Assembly (NCBI GenBank): GCA_017935565.1 | Contig: JAGBHK010000042.1 | Coordinates: forward strand, 33,789-97,788 | DNA: 64,000 nucleotides | Origin: Lachnospiraceae bacterium | Lineage (GTDB): Bacteria; Bacillota; Clostridia; Lachnospirales; Lachnospiraceae | Direction of reading: 5' to 3' | Part shown: one piece after another, positions 9,229-19,351 of the stretch | Numbering within the stretch: the stretch's first letter is position 1 | Layout of the letters: every line of letters begins with the position of its first letter | Made by a program: the position numbers and the translations under genes | Notes under the pieces: model-generated | Told to the model about the DNA's origin: nothing | Seen by the model: the letters and a program-made list of their open reading frames with translations, nothing else | Database searches by the model: none

Positions 9229-9752
9229 ACATTCTCTTTTCCTTTCATTTTATCTGAAATAAGTTTTACTACAATCACTGATAAAACCGCAGAAACAATA
9301 CCTACAATCACACCACCTAGAACATCGGTTGGATAATGTACACATACATAAATTCTTGATATTGAAATAAGTATTGCTACTACGAGAGCAATAATTCCTT
9401 CTCTTTTATGGTAATACAACAAACTTAACGCTGCAGCTATAGATGCCGATGTATGACCCGAAGGGAAAGAAAAATCATGCGCTTGTGTAAGATTATGCAA
9501 TGTAGGGTCCGCGTCAAATGGTCTCTGCCTTGCAACCAAATTTTTAAGTACAATATTAGTAAATAGTAACGAAAATAATAGTGCTACAGTCATACCTGCA
9601 CCTGACTTTCTGTACTTTTTAAAGCACAACAAAAACAATGCTAAGGCAATCCAAATCAATCCAGCATCCCCGAGATGAGTGATAAACAACACAATCTTGT
9701 CAAAAAATGTTCCATGCAAATCTGCAAAAAAATGTAAAATATCTAATTCCAT
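9225..9752 (-). CDS. PAP2-family lipid phosphatase (undecaprenyl-pyrophosphate phosphatase-like)
   Basis: 175-residue membrane phosphatase with about five to six helices. The three-part active site is visible: KNLVARQRP, PSGHTS and RIYVCVHYPTDVLGG, with the general-acid and nucleophile His in the second and third blocks. Such proteins dephosphorylate undecaprenyl pyrophosphate or phosphatidic acid at the outer membrane face. I chose the ATG at 9752 because GGAG lies six bases before it; an ATG four codons upstream (9764) has a poorer site. It shares an operon with the LD-carboxypeptidase-like gene. Confidence 0.85.
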   Translation of the reverse strand: MELDILHFFADLHGTFFDKIVLFITHLGDAGLIWIALALFLLCFKKYRKSGAGMTVALLFSLLFTNIVLKNLVARQRPFDADPTLHNLTQAHDFSFPSGHTSASIAAALSLLYYHKREGIIALVVAILISISRIYVCVHYPTDVLGGVIVGIVSAVLSVIVVKLISDKMKGKENV

Positions 9753-9779
9753 AATAAACTCCATTCTTTAATAACTCTA

Positions 9780-12700
9780 TTATACAACAATTACTTCATT
9801 GAATTTTGTAGAATATATGAGTTTTTCTTTAACGTTCTTTCCTGTAACCTTCTTAATCGCCTCACCATAGCAATCAAGTTGGGCTTTATATCTTCCCACC
9901 AATTCTTCAATTGTCGATACATTATCTGTCTTATAATCAACAATAACAACCTCGCCATCCTCATAAAAGAAAGCGTCTATGATACCTTGAACAACTACAA
10001 TTTCATCACTATCATAGCTTTCATCCACTTCTCTAGCTTTCATTCCCATAACAAATGGACGTTCTCTAAATAACTCTTTTCTTTTATACGCCTCTTGCAT
10101 TCTAAGTCCCAATCCGACTTTCATGAAATCTGCGAAAATTTTCGGAACAACTAATTCTAATTCCTTGTCATTCATAGTTCCCTTATTTCTTATTTTTTCT
10201 TTCATTTTTTCAATATCTGACACTTCAAAAGTTTTAGCATCATAGTCAAATAATTCAAAGAATCTGTGAACCGCACTACCTCTTAAAGCACCTCCGTTTA
10301 CATCCTCTTTTTTGTCATCTTCATTTCGCATAAAAATCGGAATGTACTCTTCTACATCTTCTGATAAATGCATCTTATTTTCTTCAAATTCTCCAATTTC
10401 CATTTTAGCATGTTTTATATCAGAAACACTGTGTTTTGCACGAATTCTTGTGTCACCATCATATTTATATACATAGAGAAATCTACTATTTAATTTTTCT
10501 CTTATATCATCTGAATAAACTTTAGATGCATCCCAATTTATTAACTCTTCTTTTGTTATATTCTGACTAACCACTTCTTTAACCACATCATATGCAATGT
10601 CTTCCATACCCAAAAGAGTTATTTTGAATCCACCTTCATAATTATATATAACATTATCTTCTCTTGGTTCTTTTAATAAAAGTCTATTTATTCCATCAAA
10701 AGAATTATGTCTAATAAGCGCCATTATCATTAAATCTATAATGCATTTTGCTTCAAATATCAAATCTCTTGGCACTGTAGGTGAATTACTATAAGAAAAT
10801 TCTTGGTACCTTTTTATTGTTGATGATACATCACCACTTCCAATTAAAATCAGTTTTTCTTTAGCTCTTGTAAGAGCAACATATAAAATTCGTAACTCTT
10901 CAGCAATATCTTCCTCTTTAATTTTATTGCTAATCATTCTTCTCATAAAAGTTGTGTACTTGATTCGTTTACGCGTATCAACTCTATCAACTCCAATACC
11001 TAATCTACTATGAATAAGTACTTTTGCCAACACATCACTCTCATTATATTTTTTTCCAATTGTAGCCACAAATACAATAGGATATTCCAAGCCTTTACTC
11101 TTATGAATAGTCATAAGTTTTACTGTATTTTCTTCATTAGAAAGAGTTGTATCGTCTTTTTCTTCTGCATTATAACTTTTAACCTTATCAATATATCTAA
11201 TAAAATTAAACAATCCAGTATATGAACCTTTTGCATATTCTTCTGCTCTTTGAATGAATATGTCAATATTAAATAATCTTTGTTCGCCATTATCCATAGC
11301 GCTAATAAAATCAATAAAATTCGTTTCATCAATAACATTTTTTATTAATCTATAAATAGGCATATATGTTGCATAATGACGATACTTTTGAAGAAACTTA
11401 AGCACCGTATCTCTTTTTGCATCCATTTCTCCTTCATATTCAACAAAGCAATCATAAAAGCTCTTTTTAGCTTTAGTCCCTTTAATCATTGCAAGTTCTG
11501 TTTCATTAAACGAAAATATATTTTTAAGTACCGAAACTAAAGGGATGTCCTGTCTTGGATTATCTATAACTTTAAGCATATCCATAATTACTCTAATTTC
11601 AAAGGCATCAAGCATACTCTCTTTTATAGATGACGTAACAGGTATTCCTTTTGCTAGCAAGGTTTCATAAAATGTTCCCATTACACCCTTGGTTCTAAAC
11701 AATACCACGATATCTTTGTATGTTGCTGGTCGCATATCATCCAATTCTTTATCATAAACTAGTAATGCTTTGTCGCCTTCAGTCATCTCTTTAATTTTAT
11801 TGGCTACAACTATTGCTTCTGCCTGTATGTTTGTTACATCATCTTCGTCTTCAGCAACTTCACCTGCAAGTTGTAAATTTCCAGTGTTTCCAATTCTATC
11901 TTTAGATTTATCTATAAGAATCAATTCGCATTCTTGATTTTGCTCAACATTTTTATACTTTGCACCCAAATATAACTTGCTGTCATCATCGTATTCAATT
12001 CCACCAAGTTCTTTTGTCATAATCTGACTGCAAATCAAATTAACAGAATTAATAATCTCATTTCTGCTTCTAAAATTCATAGATAAAATAATTTTTATAA
12101 CATCACTATCATTGCTAGTCGGATAATTTCTATATTTTTCAAGGAATAACTCTGGTTTTGCTTGTCTAAACTTGTAAATACTTTGTTTTACATCGCCTAC
12201 CATAAATATGTTATTCTTACCAGTATGACATTTAGAGACAGCATTAAGCAATACTTCCTGAACATGATTGCTATCCTGGTACTCGTCAATCATTACCTCC
12301 ACATATTCTTCCGAAATCTCTTTTGCAATTTGAGTTGGATAGTAAATTCCATCCTTTTCTTCTGTTAAAATGGACAACACCAAATGAGCTACATCTGGAA
12401 AATCTAATATATTTCTTTCCATTTTTAGCTCCCATAATTTTTCACCATATTCTATTGTCAAATCTATTAACGCATTAACGATTTTCTTGCATTCTCTAAA
12501 ATTTTGCAACATTGCCGTCAAGGACATCTTACAATAGCCGTCTTTAAGCCCATCTATTAAATTCTTAATAGTTTTCCTCTTTCCTGATACAAACTTTTTT
12601 TCATTGTCATCTACATTTTTTACAGGCTTAAATCTAACTGGAGAATAATTTTTAACCATCTCAAATTTCACTTCTAAATCGCTAGTATTTAAAATTGATT

Positions 12701-15700
12701 CCATCTGTTCTATATCGTTCAAAAACGCCTCTTTATACGGCATTAATCCATTTTCTTCTGTACATAATTCGATTGCATTTTTTGCATTTTTTATAGCTTC
12801 ATTTACATCACTGTCAATATCATCACTTATGTATCTTGCTACATCTCCCTTTTTCCATGAATCTATATCTTCAAAATCATAATTCAATCCACTATTTTTC
12901 ATCCATGCATTAGGATTTGGATAACTAGACGCATATTTATGTAGTTTAAAGATAAGTTTTTCAATTTCTCCATCTCCTACCTTTGCGCTATATGTATCAA
13001 CGAATTCCATAAAATGGGCATCACCACTCTCATACTTGGCATTCAACACCTCTTCGATGGCATCAGCCTCCATAAGAACAATTTCACTTTTTTCAGCCAT
13101 TCTATATGCCGGGTCTATATCGACATTTGCAATATTTTCTCTAAGAATATGCTGACAAAAACTATCAATCGTTGTTATTTTCGCACTATGAATATAGGTG
13201 CATTGCTTTTGTAAATGTTCCCTTATCGCATCATCGGTAGCTTCGTTCAAGGCTTTCTCTAAAGCTTTTAAAATTCGCTCTCTCATTTCACCTGCTGCAG
13301 CCTTTGTAAATGTAACCACCAATAATTTATCCACGTCAACTGGATTATTAACATCTGTTATTAGTTTTATAATTCGTTCAACCAAAACTGCAGTTTTTCC
13401 TGAACCTGCAGCTGCTGATACTAAAACATTTTTATTTCTAACTTTTATAACTGCTTCTTGTTGCTTAGTCCATTCCATATTTTTCTCCATCTTTATCATA
13501 TTTTTAAGTTTTCTGTAATTATTTCCAAATTCCTGTTTGCTAAATGAACATATTGTATTGTAACTACAATATGAGCAAGACGATGCATTTTGTCCCTTGT
13601 TATAAGGATTTATATCAATAACACCATCATATATTTCTTTCGTAAATGTTTTAGCCTTATCATTTACATATTCAATTACTTTTTCGATATTTGCACTAGA
13701 CAATCCCATCGAAGCAATTTTCACTTTATCCTCAACGTCTACATCTGATTTTGAAGCCTTCACTATATCAGAACTACTATTTCTAACAAGATTTGGAATT
13801 TCTTTGTCTATATTAAGTAAAACTTTTGAAGCGCTATTATATATTCCCGTCATTTGAAAATGCTTTAAAGTCGCCTTTGATATATTATCTTCCTCTAACA
13901 AACTTTCTTCATATGCAATTACTGGGTCTTTTATATTAAAATAGAATAATCCCGCAGGAGTTACTGTTTTATCTGGATTTAGTCGTTTTTCATATTCCAA
14001 TGCAGTTCCCATATAATAAACCAATTGCATTTGTAGACCATTAATTAAATCATTTGTATCAAATGCATCATTTCCTGACTTATAATCTATGATTTTTACA
14101 TACAAGCAATCCCCTGATTCCATCAAGTCGATTCTATCAATTCGACCTTTTCCAGTGGAAACTTCAAATTGTTCAGGGTTAAATTCACCTCTTTTAATAT
14201 GTTCACAAATAGCCCATGCTGATTTAGATGTTACTCTTCTAATTTTATCCAAAATATACTGATTCTTAGCTGATTCATTAAGGCTTTCCATTCCATAATA
14301 ATTAATTGCCTCAGTTACACTTAAATCAACTAATTTTTCTCGTTCTTCATCACTCACATTTTCAAAATCAAAGTCACTTGACTTTATCTGTTCTGAAAAA
14401 ACTTCTACTGCCTTGTGATATATATTTCCTATATCAAATTCTTTTATTTCATATACAGGTCGTTCCACAAGATTCAAACCATACATCAAGAAATGCATAT
14501 ACGCACATTTGGCATACTTTTCCAATCTTGTAATACTACCCTCTACATTGTTACCATAGATTGCTTTTGCCACTGCACTTTCCAATTTCACATCGAGATT
14601 TCTATAAAAAGCGCCTTCTAGAGCTCTGCTAATTTTTTTTGAATACTCTGGCTTCATAGAATAATATGAAAATAATTCTTTCCATACATTTCCCATCTCT
14701 TTATCTCTTAAACCTTTAGTAATAATTTTGAACGCCGCCTCTCTTGAAACAACTTTTAGCACCCCAGCGTCATCATATATTTTTGACATACTTTCCACTT
14801 TTATTCCATCAAACATTTTCAACAAAGTATTAATTAAATATGACGGTCTTTTTGCATTTCCATCCAAAGATGAATCAGAATACGTCAAAATTAATTTTTC
14901 GCTTGGTTTAGTAAGATTTAAATATAAGTAAAATTTCTGAATAAAACTATTTTCTTTAATTGTAGGTGACATCTCTACACTTATGTTTTTCAAAACATTT
15001 CTATCGCGTTGAGATAATACGCCCATATTACCACCTGCTTTTGGAATAATATCATCGTTAACACCAAGTACACATAATACTTTAATATTATTCATTCGCG
15101 TTCTCTCAATATCACCAACTACCATTTGATCCAAAAGGACAGGAATAGTACCAACCTTTATCTCTTCGAATCCATCATCCAATATCTTTCTATATTCTTT
15201 TAAACTAATTACTTCGTCACCAAATAAACCGACCATTTTATCAAAAAGTTCCATAATCAGCTTATAACTTTGCGTATATTCTTGTTTTTCACTATCTTCA
15301 TCTGAAAAAATATCAATATAGCCTTTCAACTTGTTATACAAGTCATTATCCTTGATGAACTTATAGATAGCCTTTGTTATATCAGAAACATTTTTGTCTT
15401 TGATATTCTCCTTAAACACTAAAATCGGCTCTATGAATCTTATCCTAATGCTCTCACATCGATTAAATTCTTCATCAGTCAATCCTCTATATTTCTTTCT
15501 AAAAGGCTCTTTATACTGTTTTTGTCCCTTTATACCACATCCAATGACATAATTCTCGAATATATCAATATCTTCCCTTGATAAATCACTCATTCCTCTT
15601 TTCAAATATCTAAATACCGGTTCATACTTAAAATTCTCATCTACCATTTCGAGTAATGCCCTTATACACTCCACAAAATTGTTATTTAACAAACTTTTCT

Positions 15701-16853
15701 TATTATCAATGAAATATGGTATTTTATTTGCGCTTAAAGCTTCTTCAAGTGGTCTTTTATATAGTTCCATATCTCCTGTCACAATAGCAAAATCCCTGTA
15801 TCTCAAATTTCCTTTTGATTCTGCAACCATATTGTGGATAAGGTCAGCAATCCCTGAAGCTTCATCTATAGGATTTACTGCATTATAAATAAACAAACTC
15901 TTTCCGTCTGCCTGCAATTTTTCACTATTTCTAAATAAATTCTTCTCCAAATGAGCTAACTCATTATTATCTCTCAATCTAATAACATTTTCATAATCGC
16001 ATATTTTATCGATATTTACGTCAATATCATTCTTCGCTGCCAACTTAACTAGTGTATTCACTGTATTTTTTGACAAATTAAACAATTCATGTTCTTTAAC
16101 TATTGAAAAACCATCTTTCTCACATTTTTCAGTTTCTTTCTTATCTAAAGTTACAGTTACAACTACCTTTTGAGCCATTTTAAGTAAATGTTCAATAACT
16201 CTGTATTGTATAGGGGTAAATCCTGTAAATCCATCTAATACAACAACACTATCTTTTACTAATTCAGATTCATCGATAACATTGCATAATTCATTTAATA
16301 ATTCTTCTTTAGTAATATATTTTGCCTGCGGACTACTGATACTTTCTACATATTCTGCGAACTTATCATAAATAAGTTTGATATCATTCAACTTACTTTT
16401 AACAGTACTATTGGCTGGTATTTTTTCGCATATTTCTTCAATATCTTCCACATTTATGCCATACTGATACAACTCAGATATTGTAGATTTAATATTTTCT
16501 ACAAATCCGAATTTTTTCGCTTTTTCTCTAAAAATCGTAAGGTTATCCTTATTTTGCTCTACAACCCTTCTAAGTACAAGCATTTTACCTGTATCATCTA
16601 AAACTGATATTTTATTAACACCTAATTCACCAAACACTCTATATGCTAAACGTGAAAAACTAACGATGTCAATATTCATCGTGCCACCATTAGGATGCCT
16701 TTCAACAATATCTCGCTGTGTTTCCAATGTAAATTGATCTGGTACAATTAAATAATAATTAGTACTATGATTTTTTATAGAATCCTTTATTATTTTTTCA
16801 TATACTTTATGTGTTTTTCCTGCTCCTGATCCACCCAATACTATTTCTAACAC
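9780..16853 (-). CDS. addBA: AddB-AddA fusion: complete helicase-nuclease in one polypeptide
   Basis: 2357 residues. Residues 1 to about 1125 are AddB: P-loop GGSGAGKT (7-14), nuclease motif GRIDRID ... IIDYKSG, and the Fe-S cysteines CAYMHF plus C-x2-C-x5-C (CSYCSYNTIC) close to the junction. From Met1126 (MEWTKQQ) the frame continues without a stop into a full AddA of 1232 residues: P-loop AAAGSGKT (about 1147-1154), MIDEYQDSN, YVALTRAKEKL and C-terminal nuclease DYKTDN (2306-2311). In other Firmicutes addB and addA are separate adjacent genes. All catalytic motifs of both subunits look intact. It processes double-strand breaks for RecA loading and degrades linear DNA. The start is GTG, eight bases after AAGGAGG. 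An internal ribosome site precedes the AddA part and is listed separately. Confidence 0.93.
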   Translation of the reverse strand: MLEIVLGGSGAGKTHKVYEKIIKDSIKNHSTNYYLIVPDQFTLETQRDIVERHPNGGTMNIDIVSFSRLAYRVFGELGVNKISVLDDTGKMLVLRRVVEQNKDNLTIFREKAKKFGFVENIKSTISELYQYGINVEDIEEICEKIPANSTVKSKLNDIKLIYDKFAEYVESISSPQAKYITKEELLNELCNVIDESELVKDSVVVLDGFTGFTPIQYRVIEHLLKMAQKVVVTVTLDKKETEKCEKDGFSIVKEHELFNLSKNTVNTLVKLAAKNDIDVNIDKICDYENVIRLRDNNELAHLEKNLFRNSEKLQADGKSLFIYNAVNPIDEASGIADLIHNMVAESKGNLRYRDFAIVTGDMELYKRPLEEALSANKIPYFIDNKKSLLNNNFVECIRALLEMVDENFKYEPVFRYLKRGMSDLSREDIDIFENYVIGCGIKGQKQYKEPFRKKYRGLTDEEFNRCESIRIRFIEPILVFKENIKDKNVSDITKAIYKFIKDNDLYNKLKGYIDIFSDEDSEKQEYTQSYKLIMELFDKMVGLFGDEVISLKEYRKILDDGFEEIKVGTIPVLLDQMVVGDIERTRMNNIKVLCVLGVNDDIIPKAGGNMGVLSQRDRNVLKNISVEMSPTIKENSFIQKFYLYLNLTKPSEKLILTYSDSSLDGNAKRPSYLINTLLKMFDGIKVESMSKIYDDAGVLKVVSREAAFKIITKGLRDKEMGNVWKELFSYYSMKPEYSKKISRALEGAFYRNLDVKLESAVAKAIYGNNVEGSITRLEKYAKCAYMHFLMYGLNLVERPVYEIKEFDIGNIYHKAVEVFSEQIKSSDFDFENVSDEEREKLVDLSVTEAINYYGMESLNESAKNQYILDKIRRVTSKSAWAICEHIKRGEFNPEQFEVSTGKGRIDRIDLMESGDCLYVKIIDYKSGNDAFDTNDLINGLQMQLVYYMGTALEYEKRLNPDKTVTPAGLFYFNIKDPVIAYEESLLEEDNISKATLKHFQMTGIYNSASKVLLNIDKEIPNLVRNSSSDIVKASKSDVDVEDKVKIASMGLSSANIEKVIEYVNDKAKTFTKEIYDGVIDINPYNKGQNASSCSYCSYNTICSFSKQEFGNNYRKLKNMIKMEKNMEWTKQQEAVIKVRNKNVLVSAAAGSGKTAVLVERIIKLITDVNNPVDVDKLLVVTFTKAAAGEMRERILKALEKALNEATDDAIREHLQKQCTYIHSAKITTIDSFCQHILRENIANVDIDPAYRMAEKSEIVLMEADAIEEVLNAKYESGDAHFMEFVDTYSAKVGDGEIEKLIFKLHKYASSYPNPNAWMKNSGLNYDFEDIDSWKKGDVARYISDDIDSDVNEAIKNAKNAIELCTEENGLMPYKEAFLNDIEQMESILNTSDLEVKFEMVKNYSPVRFKPVKNVDDNEKKFVSGKRKTIKNLIDGLKDGYCKMSLTAMLQNFRECKKIVNALIDLTIEYGEKLWELKMERNILDFPDVAHLVLSILTEEKDGIYYPTQIAKEISEEYVEVMIDEYQDSNHVQEVLLNAVSKCHTGKNNIFMVGDVKQSIYKFRQAKPELFLEKYRNYPTSNDSDVIKIILSMNFRSRNEIINSVNLICSQIMTKELGGIEYDDDSKLYLGAKYKNVEQNQECELILIDKSKDRIGNTGNLQLAGEVAEDEDDVTNIQAEAIVVANKIKEMTEGDKALLVYDKELDDMRPATYKDIVVLFRTKGVMGTFYETLLAKGIPVTSSIKESMLDAFEIRVIMDMLKVIDNPRQDIPLVSVLKNIFSFNETELAMIKGTKAKKSFYDCFVEYEGEMDAKRDTVLKFLQKYRHYATYMPIYRLIKNVIDETNFIDFISAMDNGEQRLFNIDIFIQRAEEYAKGSYTGLFNFIRYIDKVKSYNAEEKDDTTLSNEENTVKLMTIHKSKGLEYPIVFVATIGKKYNESDVLAKVLIHSRLGIGVDRVDTRKRIKYTTFMRRMISNKIKEEDIAEELRILYVALTRAKEKLILIGSGDVSSTIKRYQEFSYSNSPTVPRDLIFEAKCIIDLMIMALIRHNSFDGINRLLLKEPREDNVIYNYEGGFKITLLGMEDIAYDVVKEVVSQNITKEELINWDASKVYSDDIREKLNSRFLYVYKYDGDTRIRAKHSVSDIKHAKMEIGEFEENKMHLSEDVEEYIPIFMRNEDDKKEDVNGGALRGSAVHRFFELFDYDAKTFEVSDIEKMKEKIRNKGTMNDKELELVVPKIFADFMKVGLGLRMQEAYKRKELFRERPFVMGMKAREVDESYDSDEIVVVQGIIDAFFYEDGEVVIVDYKTDNVSTIEELVGRYKAQLDCYGEAIKKVTGKNVKEKLIYSTKFNEVIVV
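13476..13488 (-). promoter_or_regulatory. Internal ribosome site and ATG for a possible free AddA
   Basis: Within the fused frame, GGAG (13488-13485), six bases and an in-frame ATG (13478-13476) stand exactly where addA starts in species with separate genes. Reinitiation here could yield free AddA alongside the fusion. Presence is seen; use is inference. Confidence 0.5.
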
Positions 16854-16916
16854 TGAAACAGCCTCCTTTTTCCAATGTTTTTATTTTTAGTCATATTACT
16901 ATAATCACCTTAATAT

Positions 16917-16922
16917 ATTATA
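16917..16922 (-). promoter_or_regulatory. Extended -10 promoter element upstream of addBA
   Basis: TATAAT with an upstream TG (TGTTATAAT on the minus strand), about 65 bp before the GTG start of addBA, in the divergent gap with the 142-residue gene. No convincing -35 was identified. Confidence 0.5.
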
Positions 16923-16949
16923 ACATAATAATTATTCGGAGTAAAAAAT

Positions 16950-17378
16950 ATGGAAAACAATCCCAAAATCTTTGTATTTCAACTTAAAGAACTTATTTAT
17001 ACTATAATATTTGTCATATTGGCTATATGTCTAATTTTATTACTTGTATTTATGTTTTTACCTAAAGAAGAAGAAACAGATACCACTACAACAACATATA
17101 CCTCTGGTACCTATTCTTCTCATGTAATTTTCAATTCAGTTCCTATGGAGGTATCCGTGAAACTGGATAGCAACCACATTAATGCTATTGATTTCATTCC
17201 TCTTTCAGAAGATATTACAACTACTAGTCCTCTCATGCAAAACTGCATTGATAATATAGAAAAACAGGTGCTTTTTAACCAAAGCACCTTAAATCTCAAT
17301 TCCTATGAAGAGAACCAATATACCTATGCTATATTAGCTCACGCCATAGACACCGCCATAAACAAAGCTACTCGCTAA
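16950..17378 (+). CDS. Single-pass membrane protein, possibly FMN-binding-domain-like
   Basis: 142 residues: a short cytoplasmic N-terminus, one transmembrane helix (about 14-38), a Thr-rich linker and an extracytoplasmic domain (about 52-140) with the pattern GTYSSHVIFNSVPMEVSV ... INAIDFIP. This repeated-strand pattern recalls small FMN-binding-like domains in Clostridia, but I do not see a decisive flavin-attachment motif, so function is open. A CGGAG ribosome site precedes the ATG. It is divergent from addBA, and its last 11 bp overlap the end of the convergent eight-helix membrane gene. Confidence 0.65.
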   Translation: MENNPKIFVFQLKELIYTIIFVILAICLILLLVFMFLPKEEETDTTTTTYTSGTYSSHVIFNSVPMEVSVKLDSNHINAIDFIPLSEDITTTSPLMQNCIDNIEKQVLFNQSTLNLNSYEENQYTYAILAHAIDTAINKATR

Positions 17379-18324
17379 GTTTTTGTCTAAATGCCCTTAC
17401 TGCAATTATTAAATTAATAATCACCATCAAATATGAGAATATAATATACGAAGAATCGGCATATCCTCTTTTTGAAAACTCCTGACCCATAGCTGTTGTT
17501 GAAACAATAATATAAAATGCGATTATTGCACATTGTCCCAATAAAACAATTTTATTCGCATACATAATTGTTTTGTTTCCTTTTACAAATATCAACACTG
17601 TCATAACAAGTTGAATAACACTCATTACAAGACCTGCGTAAAACACTCTGCTAAACAAACCGATATATTTGCTATTATCTACATACTGTAATGCATCATA
17701 TGCTTTTATATCATTCTTAAAATATAAACACAACAAATAAATAGCCAATGACATTACAATAAAACTTGCCATTGTAATACCAGTGAATTTGTTATTAAGT
17801 CTAGCAACCTTTACCTCACCACTAACGTCTTTTGGTGCTTTTCTTCCTATATCATAGTACTTTCTGCCCAATACGCTCATAACAATCGTTGTAATCGAAT
17901 ATGCCAACACAACCAAACCAAGTACCAAACCAATATACAATATGGTTTTTGCATATGAATCACTCCATGTGATTTTTGCAAACCAAAGTGAATATATCGT
18001 TGAATAAATAAATACCACTGTAAACACTGAGGTCATCGCAGAAATAATCATCAAAAATTTAAATACACCTTCAGATGATGAAACCATACCAACAATTCCA
18101 CCTATAAGTAAACATAATATTGCAAACGCACCCAAGAAAAATGTCATATAAAATCCATATAAAACAAATTCACTTATCTGCGCATTGGTATCTGGCGATA
18201 ATTCACCAAAATCCGATATGTATATAGCAAGTCCTGAAATACACATTACCCAAAACGCATTAACTGCTGATAAAAAACCATTAATTCTTCTATAATAATT
18301 TCTAACTTCTAATCTCGTAGCCAT
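17368..18324 (-). CDS. Eight-helix membrane protein of unknown function
   Basis: 318 residues with eight predicted transmembrane helices and short loops, beginning MATRLEVRNYYRRINGF. No transporter or enzyme motif is evident. The start at 18324 is chosen over two upstream ATGs because GGAG lies six bases before it. It is divergent from the amidase gene (97 bp gap) and convergent with the 142-residue gene, so it is probably monocistronic. Confidence 0.65.
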   Translation of the reverse strand: MATRLEVRNYYRRINGFLSAVNAFWVMCISGLAIYISDFGELSPDTNAQISEFVLYGFYMTFFLGAFAILCLLIGGIVGMVSSSEGVFKFLMIISAMTSVFTVVFIYSTIYSLWFAKITWSDSYAKTILYIGLVLGLVVLAYSITTIVMSVLGRKYYDIGRKAPKDVSGEVKVARLNNKFTGITMASFIVMSLAIYLLCLYFKNDIKAYDALQYVDNSKYIGLFSRVFYAGLVMSVIQLVMTVLIFVKGNKTIMYANKIVLLGQCAIIAFYIIVSTTAMGQEFSKRGYADSSYIIFSYLMVIINLIIAVRAFRQKLSE

Positions 18325-18421
18325 TTCTTTCTCCATTCTAAACCATTTTCCTACATAATTGTACCACAAACAATATACTTTTGCATATACTAATAATGAA
18401 TTAATTTTTGAGGTAAATTAC

Positions 18422-18958
18422 ATGGCATATACAGTTGCAATTGACAGCGGGCATGGTGGCGCAGACTGGGGCGCTACTTATGAAAATCGAAAGGAAAAAG
18501 ATGATGTACTTAATCTTGCATTTGCCGTCGGAAACATTTTAGAAGACAATGGCATAAATGTCATTTACACTAGAACAGATGATGTCTACAATACACCTTA
18601 TGAAAAAGCAATGATTGCAAACAATGCAAATGCTGACTTTTTTGTATCTTTACACCGAAACGCTAATCCAACTCCTAATTCATCATCAGGAATTGAAACT
18701 CTTGTCTATGACGATTCAGGTATAAAAGCAGATATGGCTCGCAACATCAATAAAGAATTATCCGAACTAGGTTTCATTGATAGAGGTGTCATCGAACGCC
18801 CTAATCTAGTAGTTTTAAAAAGGACCAAAATGCCTGCTGTTTTAGTAGAAGCAGGATTTATAAACAACGATAATGATAATGAAAAATTTGACAATGAATT
18901 TTATTTAATAGCCAACGCAATCGCCACTGGAATTCTAGACACACTAAATACTTTATAA
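18422..18958 (+). CDS. N-acetylmuramoyl-L-alanine amidase (Amidase_3) without signal peptide
   Basis: 178 residues made almost entirely of a zinc amidase domain that cleaves the lactyl-peptide bond of peptidoglycan. Zinc ligands are His11 (DSGHGG), Glu25 and His78 (SLHRNA); catalytic Glu143 lies in LVEAGFINN. No signal peptide, membrane helix or wall-binding module is present, unlike CwlD or LytC, so it may act after lysis, be exported non-classically, or act on cytoplasmic muropeptides. The start is the ATG after GAGGTAAATTAC; an upstream in-frame ATG at 18359 lacks a ribosome site. A strong hairpin follows the stop. Confidence 0.9.
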   Translation: MAYTVAIDSGHGGADWGATYENRKEKDDVLNLAFAVGNILEDNGINVIYTRTDDVYNTPYEKAMIANNANADFFVSLHRNANPTPNSSSGIETLVYDDSGIKADMARNINKELSELGFIDRGVIERPNLVVLKRTKMPAVLVEAGFINNDNDNEKFDNEFYLIANAIATGILDTLNTL

Positions 18959-18966
18959 ATAGTTCA

Positions 18967-18995
18967 GAGCAGAATAACTCTATGTTATTCTGCTC
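18967..18995. terminator. Perfect 12-bp hairpin between convergent genes
   Basis: GAGCAGAATAAC, a 5-nt loop and its exact complement. It lies between the amidase (plus) and the Asn-rich lipoprotein (minus). T-runs are short on both sides, so it may be a weak bidirectional terminator. Confidence 0.6.
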
Positions 18996-19011
18996 AATTA
19001 CACAATATTAT

Positions 19012-19347
19012 TTATCTAGTTGTTGTTTCTCTTGTTTCATCATTTCTATCACTAGTAGCATCATTGATACCGTCTTCTATGTCATCTTTGATATTATCAA
19101 TACCATCTTCAAGGTCTTCACCTAAATTGTTATCATTGACATCGTTGTTATTTCTATCTGTGTCTTTCTCATTTTTATCATTGTTGTTTTTATCATTGTT
19201 GTTTTTATCATTATCTTTTTTGTCGTCAGTTGTTTCACTTGTTTCTTCATTAGTTTCGTTTGTATCTGTTCCACAACCACAAGCAGCTGCTGTAACCATA
19301 ACAAAAGTCATAGCTGCACACAACACAAAAATCTTGATTTTCTTCAT
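19012..19347 (-). CDS. Small Asp/Asn-rich lipoprotein
   Basis: 111 residues. A lipoprotein signal peptide ends in the lipobox TAAAC (Cys23). The mature part is low complexity: a Thr/Glu/Asp spacer, DKNNN repeats around residues 45-60, then an amphipathic DNIKDDIEDGI segment and an acidic tail. No catalytic motif; it may be a surface spacer or a calcium-binding or wall-associated protein. Its ribosome site is embedded in a terminator-like hairpin (19352-19419). Confidence 0.65.
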   Translation of the reverse strand: MKKIKIFVLCAAMTFVMVTAAACGCGTDTNETNEETSETTDDKKDNDKNNNDKNNNDKNEKDTDRNNNDVNDNNLGEDLEDGIDNIKDDIEDGINDATSDRNDETRETTTR

Positions 19348-19351
19348 AAAA

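Noticed and set aside
13198-13518. 106-residue plus-strand frame antisense to addBA
   Set aside because: Mirror of the conserved AddA P-loop region, with no ribosome site or promoter.
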